Shown here in pieces: positions 50,279 through 61,933 of a stretch of DNA of 64,000 bases. This stretch comes from Luteolibacter yonseiensis (GTDB lineage: Bacteria; Verrucomicrobiota; Verrucomicrobiia; Verrucomicrobiales; Akkermansiaceae), in the NCBI RefSeq assembly GCF_016595465.1, contig NZ_JAENIK010000013.1:62001-126000 (forward strand), given 5' to 3'. Both the position numbers and the translations under genes were made by a program. The notes under the pieces were generated by a model. It did not search any database. It was given only the letters and a program-made list of their open reading frames with translations, and was not told the DNA's origin. The number at the start of each line of letters is the position of its first letter. Position 1 is the first letter of the stretch.

Positions 50279-51721
50279 TCAACCCTCCTCACGCGCCGGA
50301 GCGCCGGTCTCGAAGCGCATGAGTTCCGCTACGAATGTCAGCGGAATATGGCCGGTTTCACCGTTACGGTTTTTCGCCAGAACCAGTTCCGCCTTGCCCG
50401 CTTCCGCTTCTTTTTCCTCCGCATCTTCGGCGTAGTAGGCGGTCCGGTAGAGCAGGCCGACCATGTCGGCGTCCTGCTCGATGGAGCCGGATTCCCGGAG
50501 GTCGGACATCCGCGGCACGCCGAGGCTCTTGCCGGTCCGGCTTTCCGGACCCCGGTTGAGCTGGGCGAGAATCAGGATGGGGATGCCGAGTTCCTTCGCC
50601 AACCCCTTGATGCCTGCGGAAATTTCCGCGATTTCCCGCTCCCGCGAGCCCTCGGCCTGCTTGGTCCGGGACTTCATGAGCTGGAGGTAGTCGATCGCGA
50701 TGAACTGGATGTCCTCGTCGCGCTTCTTGCGGCGCGCCTTCGCACGGAGTTCGTTGATCGTGATGCCGGGGGTGTCGTCGATGAAAAGCTTCGCCGCGGC
50801 GGTCTCGACCGCCGCACGCTGGATCCGCTGCAGGTCTCCTTTCGTGGGAGTGTAGCCACGGGAAAGCTGGCTCATCGCGAACTTCGCACGCGAGAAAATG
50901 ACCCGCTGCACGATCTGGAACGCGCTCATTTCGCAGGAGAAAACCATGCTCGGCTTCCCCTCCGTGATGCACACGTGCTCCACGATGTTCATCATGAACG
51001 ACGTCTTGCCCATCGACGGACGGGCCGCGACGACGAACATGTCGCCCGCCTTCATGCCGTTGCACATGCGGTCCAGCTCCTCGAAGCCGGACTTGATGCC
51101 CTGCGCGTCCTTTTCCCCGGCGAGCAAGGCCTGGAATTTTTCGATCACCTCGTTGACCGACTGCTTGATGGTTGGAGCCTTGTTCGTCTCCGATCCCTCG
51201 CGGATGGCCAGCACCTTCGCCTCCACCGAATCAAGCAGTGCCTCCACCTCATCCGGCGCGTCGTAGGCCTGGGCGATGGCTTCGTTCGAATTCTGGATGA
51301 TCGCGCGCAGGACGAACTTGTCCTTCACGAACTTCAGGTGGTGGCGGAAATGCCCCGGGCTGGGTGCGTAGGTGTAGAGATCCGTCAACGAGGAAGGGCC
51401 GCCCACCCGGTCCAGAAGACCGCGGTCCAGCAACCGTTGCACCAGAGAGACCAGCTCGATCTCATGCCCGGCCTCGAACATTTCGATCAGGAACGTGAAA
51501 AGCGTGGAATGCGACGGCAGGTAGAAATGATCCGCCGTCAGCTTCTCCTCGATCGCCACGCCGATGTATTCCTGAGGGTCCTGAAGGATGGAGGACAACA
51601 ACGACTTCTCAGGCCCCAGCGCGTGCGGCAGCGCGCGTGTCACATCATCCACCGTGGAAGCGCCTTGCTGGAGCTCTGCGGTCTTTCGGAATGCGGGTGC
51701 TGGTTTGGTGTCGGCTGCCAT
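50279..51721 (-). CDS. dnaB: Replicative DNA helicase DnaB
   Basis: The 480-residue hexameric helicase unwinds DNA ahead of the replication fork. The N-terminal DnaB domain (LPHALGPEKSLLSSILQDPQ through LDRGLLDRVGG) precedes the RecA-like motor with Walker A AARPSMGKTSFMMN, VFSCEMSAFQIVQRVIFSRA, the Walker B region DIQFIAIDYLQLMKS, and ILAQLNRGPESR plus SDLRESGSIEQDADMVGLLY. Length and motif order are canonical and no intein is present. The ATG at 51721 follows the family; the upstream extension is not conserved. It is divergent from a small hypothetical gene (121 bp). Confidence 0.96.
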   Translation of the reverse strand: MAADTKPAPAFRKTAELQQGASTVDDVTRALPHALGPEKSLLSSILQDPQEYIGVAIEEKLTADHFYLPSHSTLFTFLIEMFEAGHEIELVSLVQRLLDRGLLDRVGGPSSLTDLYTYAPSPGHFRHHLKFVKDKFVLRAIIQNSNEAIAQAYDAPDEVEALLDSVEAKVLAIREGSETNKAPTIKQSVNEVIEKFQALLAGEKDAQGIKSGFEELDRMCNGMKAGDMFVVAARPSMGKTSFMMNIVEHVCITEGKPSMVFSCEMSAFQIVQRVIFSRAKFAMSQLSRGYTPTKGDLQRIQRAAVETAAAKLFIDDTPGITINELRAKARRKKRDEDIQFIAIDYLQLMKSRTKQAEGSREREIAEISAGIKGLAKELGIPILILAQLNRGPESRTGKSLGVPRMSDLRESGSIEQDADMVGLLYRTAYYAEDAEEKEAEAGKAELVLAKNRNGETGHIPLTFVAELMRFETGAPAREEG

Positions 51722-51842
51722 GTGCGGGGGGCGACGATGATTCAAATGGGATAAAAAAACGACTGAAAATTCCCTAACTTTTAATCCATGATTGCCACCT
51801 TCACCTCTTTTCTCATCCTGTTGTCCATCCAAGGACGACCGA

Positions 51843-52256
51843 ATGAAAACCCTCCTCCACACCCCACTGGGCGAAAATCAGGACGAATCCGTGGCAAACC
51901 TGGTCCGGGACTTGTGCGGTATCCGGAACCGGCGCATCAGCGACTATGACGATTACACCCTCTTCAACTTCCTGGAAGTCGTTGTAAAGGAGGACTCAAA
52001 AAGCCTTTCTTCGGATCACTTGGCGGCCCCTATGATTCTGGACCAGAAACTGGGAAAGCTGCAGGACCTCGGGATTTATTCGGTCTGCAAGGAACTCAAC
52101 AACGGGGACACCCTGGAGGCGGAAGCCGGGACAATCTTAGTCAAATTTCTAAAAAAACGGTTCACCGCTCCGGCCTCTTCAGGCAAGTCAGCCGAAGTCA
52201 GCGCGCACGATCTCGATGTGAGGATCATCCAACAGAGACGCAGGAACGCCTATTGA
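51843..52256 (+). CDS. Hypothetical protein
   Basis: The 137-residue soluble protein has no recognised domain. Features include [40 protein letters not shown] and a basic tail [16 protein letters not shown]. There is no signal or membrane segment. The ATG at 51843 gives a clean N-terminus. Its stop is 35 bp before the dtd start, so the two may be co-transcribed. It is divergent from dnaB. The helical character and basic tail could suit nucleic-acid or partner binding, but no function can be assigned. Confidence 0.65.
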   Translation: MKTLLHTPLGENQDESVANLVRDLCGIRNRRISDYDDYTLFNFLEVVVKEDSKSLSSDHLAAPMILDQKLGKLQDLGIYSVCKELNNGDTLEAEAGTILVKFLKKRFTAPASSGKSAEVSAHDLDVRIIQQRRRNAY

Positions 52257-52291
52257 TCGTAAAAAAATCGCCACACCACCGATTTCAATAC

Positions 52292-52744
52292 ATGCGAGCC
52301 ATCCTCCAGCGCGTCCTCGAAGCTTCCGTAACGGTTGATAACCAGCTCATTTCCTCCATCGGTCCCGGCCTTCTGATCCTGCTCGGAGTGGAGGAGGGTG
52401 ACACGGCCGAGGACGTGAGCTGGCTCAGCGGCAAGGTCGCCCGCATGCGGATTTTCTCCGATGAGGAAGGAAAAATGAACCAATCCGTGGCCGATACGGG
52501 GGGCGAAATCATCGTCGTGAGCCAGTTCACCCTGCACGCTTCCACAAAAAAGGGAAACCGGCCCTCTTTCCTGAAATCCGCCGCACCCTTGGTCTCCGAG
52601 CCGCTTTATGAAAAATTTTGCGAAGCCGTGTCCCGGGAAACCGGCAAGCCCGTGGGCCGGGGAATCTTCGGTGCTGACATGAAAGTCGCCCTGATCAATG
52701 ACGGACCTGTCACCATTTTTATCGATACCCGCTCCCGGGAATGA
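52292..52744 (+). CDS. dtd: D-aminoacyl-tRNA deacylase
   Basis: The 150-residue DTD protein hydrolyses D-amino acids from mischarged tRNAs. Diagnostic parts: [74 protein letters not shown] (the SQFTL motif) and the C-terminal cross-subunit motif [12 protein letters not shown] (N-x-GP-x-T). Length and motif spacing are normal. It is followed 46 bp later by carA on the same strand. Confidence 0.95.
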   Translation: MRAILQRVLEASVTVDNQLISSIGPGLLILLGVEEGDTAEDVSWLSGKVARMRIFSDEEGKMNQSVADTGGEIIVVSQFTLHASTKKGNRPSFLKSAAPLVSEPLYEKFCEAVSRETGKPVGRGIFGADMKVALINDGPVTIFIDTRSRE

Positions 52745-52790
52745 GCATTCGCTTGCATCGTCGGAATCGCCTGCCTAGCCTGCCGCCGCC

Positions 52791-55281
<2,491 letters not shown>

Positions 55282-55344
55282 GTTCATTCAATTTTCACCA
55301 GTCCCGCATACCCCCCTCATCCACCGGAATCATCCTCCGGCGAA

Positions 55345-56112
55345 ATGAACGTGCCCCACCCCCTTGTGAAGTCCGGTTTCTTCAAAGCATCATCCACCGC
55401 CATGGCTACCCAGCCCGACATCCCCCGCCACGTCGCCATCATCATGGATGGCAACGGACGCTGGGCGAAGCAACGCGGGCTTCCGAGGCTTGAAGGACAT
55501 CGCGCGGGGGCAGAATCCGTAAGGGAGGTGATGGAGGCCAGCATCGAGCTGGGTGTGGAGTACCTCACCTTATACGCGTTTTCCTCGGAAAACTGGAATC
55601 GTCCCGCGGCCGAGGTCACGGCCCTGATGGGTTTGCTCGACCGGTTTCTCAAGGAGAAGGCCAAGGATCTGGACCGTCAGAACGTGCGGCTGCTTGCCAT
55701 CGGCCAGCTCGACAGACTGCCCGCAAAAACCCGTGCGTTGATCGAACAGATCCAGGAACGCACGACCAACCACACCGCCCTGACACTGGTTCTGGCGCTG
55801 TCCTATGGCAGCCGCGAGGAAATCGTATCGGCCGCTAAATCTTTGGCATCAGATGCGGTGGCAGGGATAATCGACCCCACGGATATCACCAACGAACTCT
55901 TCGCCTCGCGTCTTCATACGGCGGGAATGCCTGACCCCGACCTTTTGATCCGCACCTCCGGCGAAATGCGGGTATCCAACTTCCTGCTTTGGCAGATCAG
56001 CTATGCGGAGATGGTGATCGTTAAAAAATTCTGGCCGGAATTCCGCCAAGGCGACCTGTTTGAGGCCGTGCAGGAATACCAGCGGCGGCACCGGCGGTTC
56101 GGCGCGCTGTGA
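55345..56112 (+). CDS. uppS: Undecaprenyl diphosphate synthase (cis-prenyltransferase)
   Basis: The product condenses isopentenyl diphosphate with farnesyl diphosphate to make the C55 lipid carrier for peptidoglycan and polysaccharides. Family signatures: HVAIIMDGNGRWAKQRGLPR (catalytic Asp), GHRAGAESVREVM, LTLYAFSSENWNRP, and the C-terminal DLLIRTSGEMRVSNFLLWQI followed by SYAEMVI. An ATG at 55402 (MATQPDIPRHVA) is a plausible alternative start, as the first 19 residues are not conserved. cdsA, a frequent partner downstream, is absent; a terminator region follows. Confidence 0.94.
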   Translation: MNVPHPLVKSGFFKASSTAMATQPDIPRHVAIIMDGNGRWAKQRGLPRLEGHRAGAESVREVMEASIELGVEYLTLYAFSSENWNRPAAEVTALMGLLDRFLKEKAKDLDRQNVRLLAIGQLDRLPAKTRALIEQIQERTTNHTALTLVLALSYGSREEIVSAAKSLASDAVAGIIDPTDITNELFASRLHTAGMPDPDLLIRTSGEMRVSNFLLWQISYAEMVIVKKFWPEFRQGDLFEAVQEYQRRHRRFGAL

Positions 56113-56469
56113 GATTCGGCGGGTGGATCCGGTTTGGCCTGAAACCTGAAGACGCCGCTTGAGATGCGACGGCGGCCCGCACTCTATCCGAGTCCTTCGA
56201 ATCACAAGAAATCAAATGGCACAGGCGGCACCAAAGTGCCCTTGCCTCTTGATTTACCAGATCGGTCGCATGCGGATCACCTTTCACACCGTCGCCGGAC
56301 AGAATGTCCACGGCAGATAGCGTCCAGAATCAACGCCCTCCTTTCTCCCACGACCACTGGGGCGCCGTCATTCTGACAACTGCTCCGAGGGACATCCCTT
56401 GCTGTGGAACTTTCTGAAATGGTAACAAGTCAGGAAGTTCATTTCTGGTATGAGCTTCCTCCAAAAGCA
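56113..56469. other. Gap between uppS and the prepilin cluster, no gene seen
   Basis: A ~360-bp stretch carries only short ORFs without motif support on either strand. It contains no tRNA-like fold that I could build. A terminator closes it on the right. Confidence 0.45.
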
Positions 56470-56503
56470 AAAAAACGGACCAAAATCGTTCGGTCCGTTT
56501 TTT
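56470..56503. terminator. Bidirectional terminator
   Basis: A 12-bp perfect stem, AAAAAACGGACC (56470-56481) with GGTCCGTTTTTT (56492-56503), around a 10-nt loop; T-runs in both directions. It ends the prepilin transcript leftward and uppS-side transcription rightward. Confidence 0.88.
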
Positions 56504-56554
56504 AGTTAGGAATATCTCATGAGCCGGAACCAATCCGGATCACCTTCGACAAGG

Positions 56555-57511
56555 TCACATGCTCGGAATCTGAATGATTTTCGAGTATTCGAAGGAGTTC
56601 TGGCTGAAGAACTTGGCTTTTGCTTCGTCGCTTGCAAAGCTCCGCTTTTTGGCTTGATCGACGCCGAAGTCGGAAAGAACCGTCGTGGAGATCTGCACTG
56701 CGGTGACACGGCCTGCGGCAAATGTGGCTGGAGTAACCCCAGCCGGAGCTTCGGTCTCGATACCGGTGCCCAAGATGCGGAAGCTGTTATTATTCTTATC
56801 CACCTTCACCAGGTGATTCTTCACTTCAGTGGTCGGATTCGCTCCGCCGGAGGTTTCGGAAGTCTGGACGTAGAAAGTGACGGAAAACTGATAAATATTC
56901 TCACAAACGAAATTCTGCTCATCGGAAATATCCTGTGAGAAATTCTGGTTGAACACATCTTCCAGGGTGGAAACGTTTTTGTTGGGATCGGTCTGGGTCT
57001 CGCCGAGCAACTTGTCGAACGTCTCATCGGGATTCACCAACAAACGGTTCAGAACGAAAGTATCGAAGGTTCCGCCCGCCGCACCGGTGGAACCAATGGG
57101 ATCCTTGTATTCGAGCTGGTATGCCACGCAGGAAACATCGCCGCCCCTGTCGTCCGAACCGCCGATGTTGCCGTCATAGCGGTCGGTCGCGGCGGTGAAG
57201 AAGATGAGTTTCGTGGCGTTGGTGCTGGTGAGGTTCTGACCGATGGAACTGTCATCGGCGATCGCCGAAAGCCATTCGTTCGTATTGCCCTTGCGGGTGA
57301 CCAGTGATTCAAGATCGCGTGCCATCGTATCAATCATCGCTTTCGCCTGACGCGCCGCGCGCAGCTCTGATCGGCTGCGGTTCCAGGTATCCAAGGCGAT
57401 CGAGGTGATGCCCACCAACACCGAGATGATGATGGTGGTGATGAACATGGCCACCAACAACTCCACCAAGGTGAAGCCGGTTTTTTTGGAGGAAATCCGT
57501 TGGGTTTTCAT
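56555..57511 (-). CDS. Prepilin-like protein (Verru_Chthon cassette protein C type)
   Basis: The 318-residue protein begins with a class III prepilin signal, KKTGFTLVELLVAMFITTII, where the peptidase cuts after Gly and methylates Phe. The rest is a long pseudopilin-like body (SELRAARQAKAMIDTMARDL, LIFFTAATDRYD, YQFSVTFYVQTSETSGG, RVTAVQISTTVLSDFG). Third gene of a minus-strand trio; the body and gene order resemble Verru_Chthon cassette protein C, a family described from Verrucomicrobium and Chthoniobacter, with multiple paralogous cassettes per genome. The family name is from recollection of its features, not a search. It is likely part of a type II secretion or pilus-like envelope structure. 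Confidence 0.8.
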   Translation of the reverse strand: MKTQRISSKKTGFTLVELLVAMFITTIIISVLVGITSIALDTWNRSRSELRAARQAKAMIDTMARDLESLVTRKGNTNEWLSAIADDSSIGQNLTSTNATKLIFFTAATDRYDGNIGGSDDRGGDVSCVAYQLEYKDPIGSTGAAGGTFDTFVLNRLLVNPDETFDKLLGETQTDPNKNVSTLEDVFNQNFSQDISDEQNFVCENIYQFSVTFYVQTSETSGGANPTTEVKNHLVKVDKNNNSFRILGTGIETEAPAGVTPATFAAGRVTAVQISTTVLSDFGVDQAKKRSFASDEAKAKFFSQNSFEYSKIIQIPSM

Positions 57512-57529
57512 AAAATGTTGGAAAAAGGA

Positions 57530-58276
57530 TTAACGGCGGACGGCCAGATTGCGGGTGAAGACGGGAGTCTTCATGTTGTTGAAGCTGTTGGCGAATGCCG
57601 AACCGGAGAAGAAGGCGGCGTTTTTCGCCGGCAGCATGTAGAAATCCGCGGCAAAGGCGATAACCGCATCGGAATAGGTGCTTCCGCTTGACGCCGTGTT
57701 CTGCGTGTCCTTCGGATCCACGATCTTGCCCGGATCACCCAGTTCGAGACCCGCGTTGTTCCCGTTGCCGAAAACAAGCTGGGTGCATTTCACCAGGTAA
57801 ACCGCTCCTTCAACGGCGGAGATATCACCGGTATTTTCATTGCTGAACAGGTTGTCACTGGCTTTGCGTGCCATGGAAACAACGATGAAATCCTTGCCCG
57901 GGATCTTGTCCTTCACCGAAGCGACCGGCTCGGGTGTCCCGTCCGTCCTCACACGGGTCGGATCCGCATTGCCCCGGTACTGATAGACCAGCAACGCGTC
58001 GGCAGCGGTGTCGGACCCTTCGATGAAATTGAACGCCTTGTCAAAACCGGTGGCGATGTCCGTGGTCTCCTCCCCCTCTCTCAGGGTGACGAGTTCTTGC
58101 TCGAGCGCGGATGCCAAGCGATCGGCCTCCTGCACATTGATGGACTTGCGGATGCCCTCGGCGGCAGGTGAGAACACCAGCATGAAGCCCGTCAGCAGGA
58201 CTGCCAGCACACCGATGGCGATGACGGTCTCCAGAAGGGTGAATCCACGATGAAGGGATGAAGGTGAGGATTTCAT
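57530..58276 (-). CDS. Prepilin-like protein (Verru_Chthon cassette protein B type)
   Basis: The 248-residue protein has a prepilin N-terminus, HRGFTLLETVIAIGVLAVLL (cleavage after Gly, the required Glu at +5), then a globular region (ADRLASALEQELVTLREGEE, AADALLVYQYRG, KDFIVVSMARKASDN, AVIAFAADFYMLPAKNAAFF). It is 18 bp upstream of the cassette-C-like gene and 3 bp after the D-like gene stop, so the three are one operon. The resemblance to Verru_Chthon cassette protein B is by layout and prepilin type. Confidence 0.8.
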   Translation of the reverse strand: MKSSPSSLHRGFTLLETVIAIGVLAVLLTGFMLVFSPAAEGIRKSINVQEADRLASALEQELVTLREGEETTDIATGFDKAFNFIEGSDTAADALLVYQYRGNADPTRVRTDGTPEPVASVKDKIPGKDFIVVSMARKASDNLFSNENTGDISAVEGAVYLVKCTQLVFGNGNNAGLELGDPGKIVDPKDTQNTASSGSTYSDAVIAFAADFYMLPAKNAAFFSGSAFANSFNNMKTPVFTRNLAVRR

Positions 58277-58279
58277 GAC

Positions 58280-58993
58280 TTAGAATTTGCTTCCTGTGCT
58301 GAGGGATTTGATGGTGGGGGAAATTTGCTCGGGGCTGCGATAGATCGAAGTCCGGCCGTTTCTCCAGACCACGAAACCACCGAAATCCCTTTTGCCCGAG
58401 GACGTCACACGAGGCTGCTCGGTAGGAGCGTTGACATTGCGCGATCCGGTCCCGATGACAAAACTGGCACCGGGTGTGGTGCAGATGCCTTCGGAATTGA
58501 ATTCGTAGGCATAATAGGAACCCGCGTATGCGTTGGAAGCTCCGGAAAGGGGTTCCACTTCAATGCTTCCACCGTCTCCCTTTTTGCTGAAGTTTTCACT
58601 GAAATACACCTGATCCGGAAGCAAGGCGCCGCGGCTCGACATCACCCATCTGGTAGGCCGTCCACCGGCATCCAGATTCCGGCTGCCGTCCGGATTGAGT
58701 TCTTCGGCAACGACAACCATCCGGCGGAGGTTGTCACTGCTGGAGCTGGTCAGATCCTTGGCGATGAGAACACGGGCGAAAATGCGCTGGCCGACCGCGA
58801 TTGAACGCGCTTCGTCAAACAACGATTCCGCGCTCGCCACACCACTCGAAACCCCTTTGCCGCCCATGTTACCAATGCCGATGGCACCGGCTGTCATCAG
58901 AATGGACATGATGACAATGACGACCAGCATCTCGACCAGCGTGAAGCCGTCGCGTTGCCGCCGTGAGGAAAAATTCAAATCGTTTGAGTTCAT
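58280..58993 (-). CDS. Prepilin-like protein (Verru_Chthon cassette protein D type)
   Basis: The 237-residue protein starts with a prepilin signal after a charged leader: QRDGFTLVEMLVVIVIMSIL. The body (SAESLFDEARSIAVGQRIFA, RVLIAKDLTSSSSDNLRRMV, GGFVVWRNGRTSIYR) resembles pseudopilin GspH and the Verru_Chthon D protein. The ATG at 58993 is chosen because upstream in-frame residues precede the leader without conservation. First gene of the trio; the upstream ~75 bp to galE are AT-rich and probably contain the promoter. The large A protein of the canonical four-gene cassette is not found beside it. Confidence 0.8.
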   Translation of the reverse strand: MNSNDLNFSSRRQRDGFTLVEMLVVIVIMSILMTAGAIGIGNMGGKGVSSGVASAESLFDEARSIAVGQRIFARVLIAKDLTSSSSDNLRRMVVVAEELNPDGSRNLDAGGRPTRWVMSSRGALLPDQVYFSENFSKKGDGGSIEVEPLSGASNAYAGSYYAYEFNSEGICTTPGASFVIGTGSRNVNAPTEQPRVTSSGKRDFGGFVVWRNGRTSIYRSPEQISPTIKSLSTGSKF

Positions 58994-59068
58994 GGGTTTT
59001 AAGGCTCGTTTTGATGGAAAGTGGTTCAATATTTGTAAATCGCAAGTGCAAATGTCAATACATCGCAT

Positions 59069-60094
59069 TTACGCTTTGTTTTTATTCTCGGGATATCGGC
59101 CTTGATGAGGACCCGTAGCCCACAACCATGCCGGACCCACCATGTCGCGGATGTCGCGCCGGGTGGCGACCCAGCCGAGCAGTTCTTTTGCCAAAGTCGG
59201 GTCAGCGACCAAGGATGGCGGATCTCCTTCACGACGAGGGCCGTATTTCACCGGGACGGTTTTCCCTGAGACCGCCTCGACAGCGGTGATGATCTCTTTC
59301 ACCGAAACTCCTACTCCGGTGCCAAGGTTGCATCGGACGGATGGCCCGCCTGCGGCGAGATGATCAAGCGCGCGGGCGTGGGCGTCGGCAAGGTCGTCCA
59401 CATGGATATAGTCGCGGATGCAGGTGCCGTCCGGAGTGTCGTAGTCGGTGCCGAAAACCTCGACATGCTCGATTTCCCCGGTTACAGCCATCATCACCCG
59501 TGGGATGAGGTGGGTTTCCGGGTTGTGATCCTCCCCGATCAGACCGTCCGGAGAACATCCGCTGGCGTTGAAGTAACGGAGGCAGGCGCTGCGAAGACCC
59601 CAGGCTGTGTCGCAATCCGCGAGGATCCGCTCCACCATCAGCTTGCTCATGCCATACGGGTTGATGGGGTTCTGCTGGTTCGTCTCCGTGATGGGGAGCT
59701 TGTCCGGCACACCATAAGTCGCACAGGTTGAGGAAAAAACAAAAACCTCACAGCCGAATTCCTGCATGACCTGGAGCAGCTTGATGGGCTCGGCGGTGTT
59801 GTTCTGATAATACTTCAGCGGGTTCGTCACCGATTCTCCGACATAGGCGTAGGCGGCGAAATGAATCACCGCGCCGAACTGATGTTTCTCAAACAAGGAA
59901 CGCACCAATGCCTGATCGCCCACCTCACCGACCACCAACTCGACGGATTCGTCGATAATGGCTTGGTCGTGACCGAATACGAGATTGTCCAGTACCACGA
60001 TTTTCCGGCCTTGTCCCGCAAGGAGCCGGACGGTGTGGGAGCCGATGTAGCCAGCTCCTCCAGTGACGAGAATCGGTGCGCTTTGATCAATCAT
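59069..60094 (-). CDS. galE: UDP-glucose 4-epimerase
   Basis: The 341-residue extended SDR enzyme interconverts UDP-glucose and UDP-galactose. It has the NAD loop ILVTGGAGYIGSHTVRLLAG, HFAAYAYVGESVTNPLKYYQ, the catalytic serine/threonine in VFSSTCATYG, the YGMSK (Y-x3-K) pair, LRYFNASGC and GTCIRDYIHVDDLADAHA. ATG 60094 fits the family. It lies just upstream of the prepilin trio and divergent from the lipoprotein gene. It probably supplies UDP-galactose for surface polysaccharide. Confidence 0.95.
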   Translation of the reverse strand: MIDQSAPILVTGGAGYIGSHTVRLLAGQGRKIVVLDNLVFGHDQAIIDESVELVVGEVGDQALVRSLFEKHQFGAVIHFAAYAYVGESVTNPLKYYQNNTAEPIKLLQVMQEFGCEVFVFSSTCATYGVPDKLPITETNQQNPINPYGMSKLMVERILADCDTAWGLRSACLRYFNASGCSPDGLIGEDHNPETHLIPRVMMAVTGEIEHVEVFGTDYDTPDGTCIRDYIHVDDLADAHARALDHLAAGGPSVRCNLGTGVGVSVKEIITAVEAVSGKTVPVKYGPRREGDPPSLVADPTLAKELLGWVATRRDIRDMVGPAWLWATGPHQGRYPENKNKA

Positions 60095-60213
60095 AAGTTT
60101 GCGCAGAGAGGAAACCGGAGAAACCACTCCTCTGTCAACCCATGGGAGCCGGAAGTGAAAAATTCTCACAAAATCCGGTCGAATAGAATTCCGACCTGTG
60201 CTGTCTTAACGGC

Positions 60214-61170
60214 ATGAATAAAAACTTCCGTTCGCTGGCCGGTGCGGCGTTGGCCGCCTTGACCGCCCTCGCCTCCACGTCCTGCTATTATGATCCCTAC
60301 GCCACCACAACTGTCGGAGGCAGCTACAGCAGCGGGGGATATGGCGATGGCTACGGTTACGGTGGCAGTTCGTTCAGCACCTCCGTTTTTGTCAGCACCG
60401 GCGATCCTCGCTGGGGTTACGATCCTTATTGTTACAGCTACTACGACTACAGCCGCCGTTGCTACTATGATCCCTACCTGAATGGTTATTACCCCGTCGG
60501 ATATCGCCCACCCGTGGTTTACGGGGTTCCCCATCCGGGTGGTTGGCGTCCCGGCCACGGCTACTGCCCGCCACCCCGCTACGTTTCCCATGGCTACATT
60601 TCGGATTACCGCAACCGCGAGGGCCGTTACCGGAACAGCAATTACAAATGGGCCAGAGAAGTCCGCCAGGCTCCACAAGGAGGACGTGTGCAAGGCAGCC
60701 GTCCGCCACAAGGCGGCTTCCAACGGAACGATTCTCCGCGAAACGGGTCGCGCCCGGATAACTTCAACCGCCCGTCGAACAACTTCTTCGAGCGGCCGTC
60801 CGGCAGTGGTTCACGCCCATCGACCAACGATTCGCGTCCGTCCGGAGGCTACTCCCGCGACCGCCAGCCGAGCAGTCAGAACGGCCGGGAGTCGAGGGAA
60901 AGCTACCGTCCGCAAAGCGGGAACCGTGAAAGCAACCGCCCGCAAAGCGGGAACCGCCCACCAGAGCGCTTCAACAGTCCGGTGACAAACCCGTCGCAGC
61001 GGCAGTCCTACCAAGGCCAGCGTCCGCAGCAGGGCCAGCGCGCCGTACCACAAAATTTCGGCAACCAACGCCCTCAGCCCCAGAGGCAACAACAACCTCA
61101 GGCAGGCCGTGGTTCCGGAGGCAAGAAGCAACCCCGCCAGGAAGAAGGCCGGGTGCAAGGCTACCGCTGA
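60214..61170 (+). CDS. Low-complexity Tyr/Gly- and Arg/Pro/Gln-rich lipoprotein
   Basis: The 318-residue protein has a lipoprotein-type signal, GAALAALTALASTSCYYDPY, with Cys in a lipobox (LASTSC). The first ~130 mature residues are Tyr/Gly/Ser/Pro-rich (GGYGDGYGYGGSSF, YDPYCYSYYDYSRRCYYDPY). After VSHGYISDYRNREGRYRNSN the rest is a disordered Arg/Pro/Gln/Ser/Asn tail with short repeats such as YRPQSGNRESNRPQSGNRPP. No catalytic domain is visible. Similar compositions occur in outer-membrane-anchored surface or matrix proteins. It is divergent from galE (119 bp) and convergent with rhomboid. Confidence 0.75.
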   Translation: MNKNFRSLAGAALAALTALASTSCYYDPYATTTVGGSYSSGGYGDGYGYGGSSFSTSVFVSTGDPRWGYDPYCYSYYDYSRRCYYDPYLNGYYPVGYRPPVVYGVPHPGGWRPGHGYCPPPRYVSHGYISDYRNREGRYRNSNYKWAREVRQAPQGGRVQGSRPPQGGFQRNDSPRNGSRPDNFNRPSNNFFERPSGSGSRPSTNDSRPSGGYSRDRQPSSQNGRESRESYRPQSGNRESNRPQSGNRPPERFNSPVTNPSQRQSYQGQRPQQGQRAVPQNFGNQRPQPQRQQQPQAGRGSGGKKQPRQEEGRVQGYR

Positions 61171-61175
61171 TCCGA

Positions 61176-61895
61176 TCAATCCAGACGCCGGATACTCCCC
61201 GCCTCCCGCCGCTCCCTGTCGCGGCGGAGGCGTTTCAGGGAAACCCGGGGGCGTAAGAGCCAGCGGCCATAAGCCCAGCCGGCCAGCCCGCCGCCAAAGT
61301 GGCAGGCATGTCCCACGTGGGAAAATCCGACGATTCCCATGACCGGCTCCATCAAGGCCATGGCCAGTTCCACGGTCAGGACAGCAAATCCCAGAACCCG
61401 ACCGGACACAAACAACGGCATCATCCGGGACTGCGGAGAGAGTGTCGTCGTCAGCAGCAACAGCGCGAGACACCCTCCTGAAAGTCCGACAAGCAACGGG
61501 GCTCCTTGCCCGCCCGGGGCAAGCGTCAGGTGGCCCAAACCTCCACCCAAAATTCCGAAAATCACGGCTTTCATCATGGTCGCCTGTCCCGTCATGTGCT
61601 CAACCCGTGAACCGACGAGCAGGATCAGCAGCGAATTCATCACCACGTGGATCCACCCGCCATGCAGCAGGCCGTAGCTGAAAACCTGCCAGATTCGGCC
61701 TGAAAGGACTCCGCCGCGACTCAGACCGAACCATTCGAACCATCTCCATGCAGGCTGCTGGTCGGGGCCGCCTGCCGCGGTGACCACCAATTGGATCGCC
61801 AGAACCACCGCCACACAAGCCCAGGAGGCTGGAGAGCTCCGGAGCTGGCGCAGGTTGCGCGCGGCATTAGCAAACGGAGCACCCGATGAATTCAT
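61176..61895 (-). CDS. Rhomboid-family intramembrane serine protease
   Basis: The 239-residue protein has six or so hydrophobic helices and the rhomboid catalytic pair: serine in LLVGLSGGCLALLLL (G-x-S-G) and histidine in SHVGHACHFGGGLAGWAYGR. The earlier conserved LLHGGWIHVVMNSLLILLVG (H...N in TM2) stabilises the active site. Rhomboids cut within or near transmembrane helices of other proteins. The C-terminus is basic and cytoplasmic. Its start is 38 bp past the nuoC stop on the same strand, so it may be co-transcribed with nuoBC. Confidence 0.93.
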   Translation of the reverse strand: MNSSGAPFANAARNLRQLRSSPASWACVAVVLAIQLVVTAAGGPDQQPAWRWFEWFGLSRGGVLSGRIWQVFSYGLLHGGWIHVVMNSLLILLVGSRVEHMTGQATMMKAVIFGILGGGLGHLTLAPGGQGAPLLVGLSGGCLALLLLTTTLSPQSRMMPLFVSGRVLGFAVLTVELAMALMEPVMGIVGFSHVGHACHFGGGLAGWAYGRWLLRPRVSLKRLRRDRERREAGSIRRLD

Positions 61896-61933
61896 ACAGG
61901 TGCGCGGTCCGGTTCGATTCTAATGGATCATTC

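Noticed and set aside
56021-56311. A 96-codon minus-strand ORF after uppS
   Set aside because: It overlaps the uppS end and has no domain or coding character.
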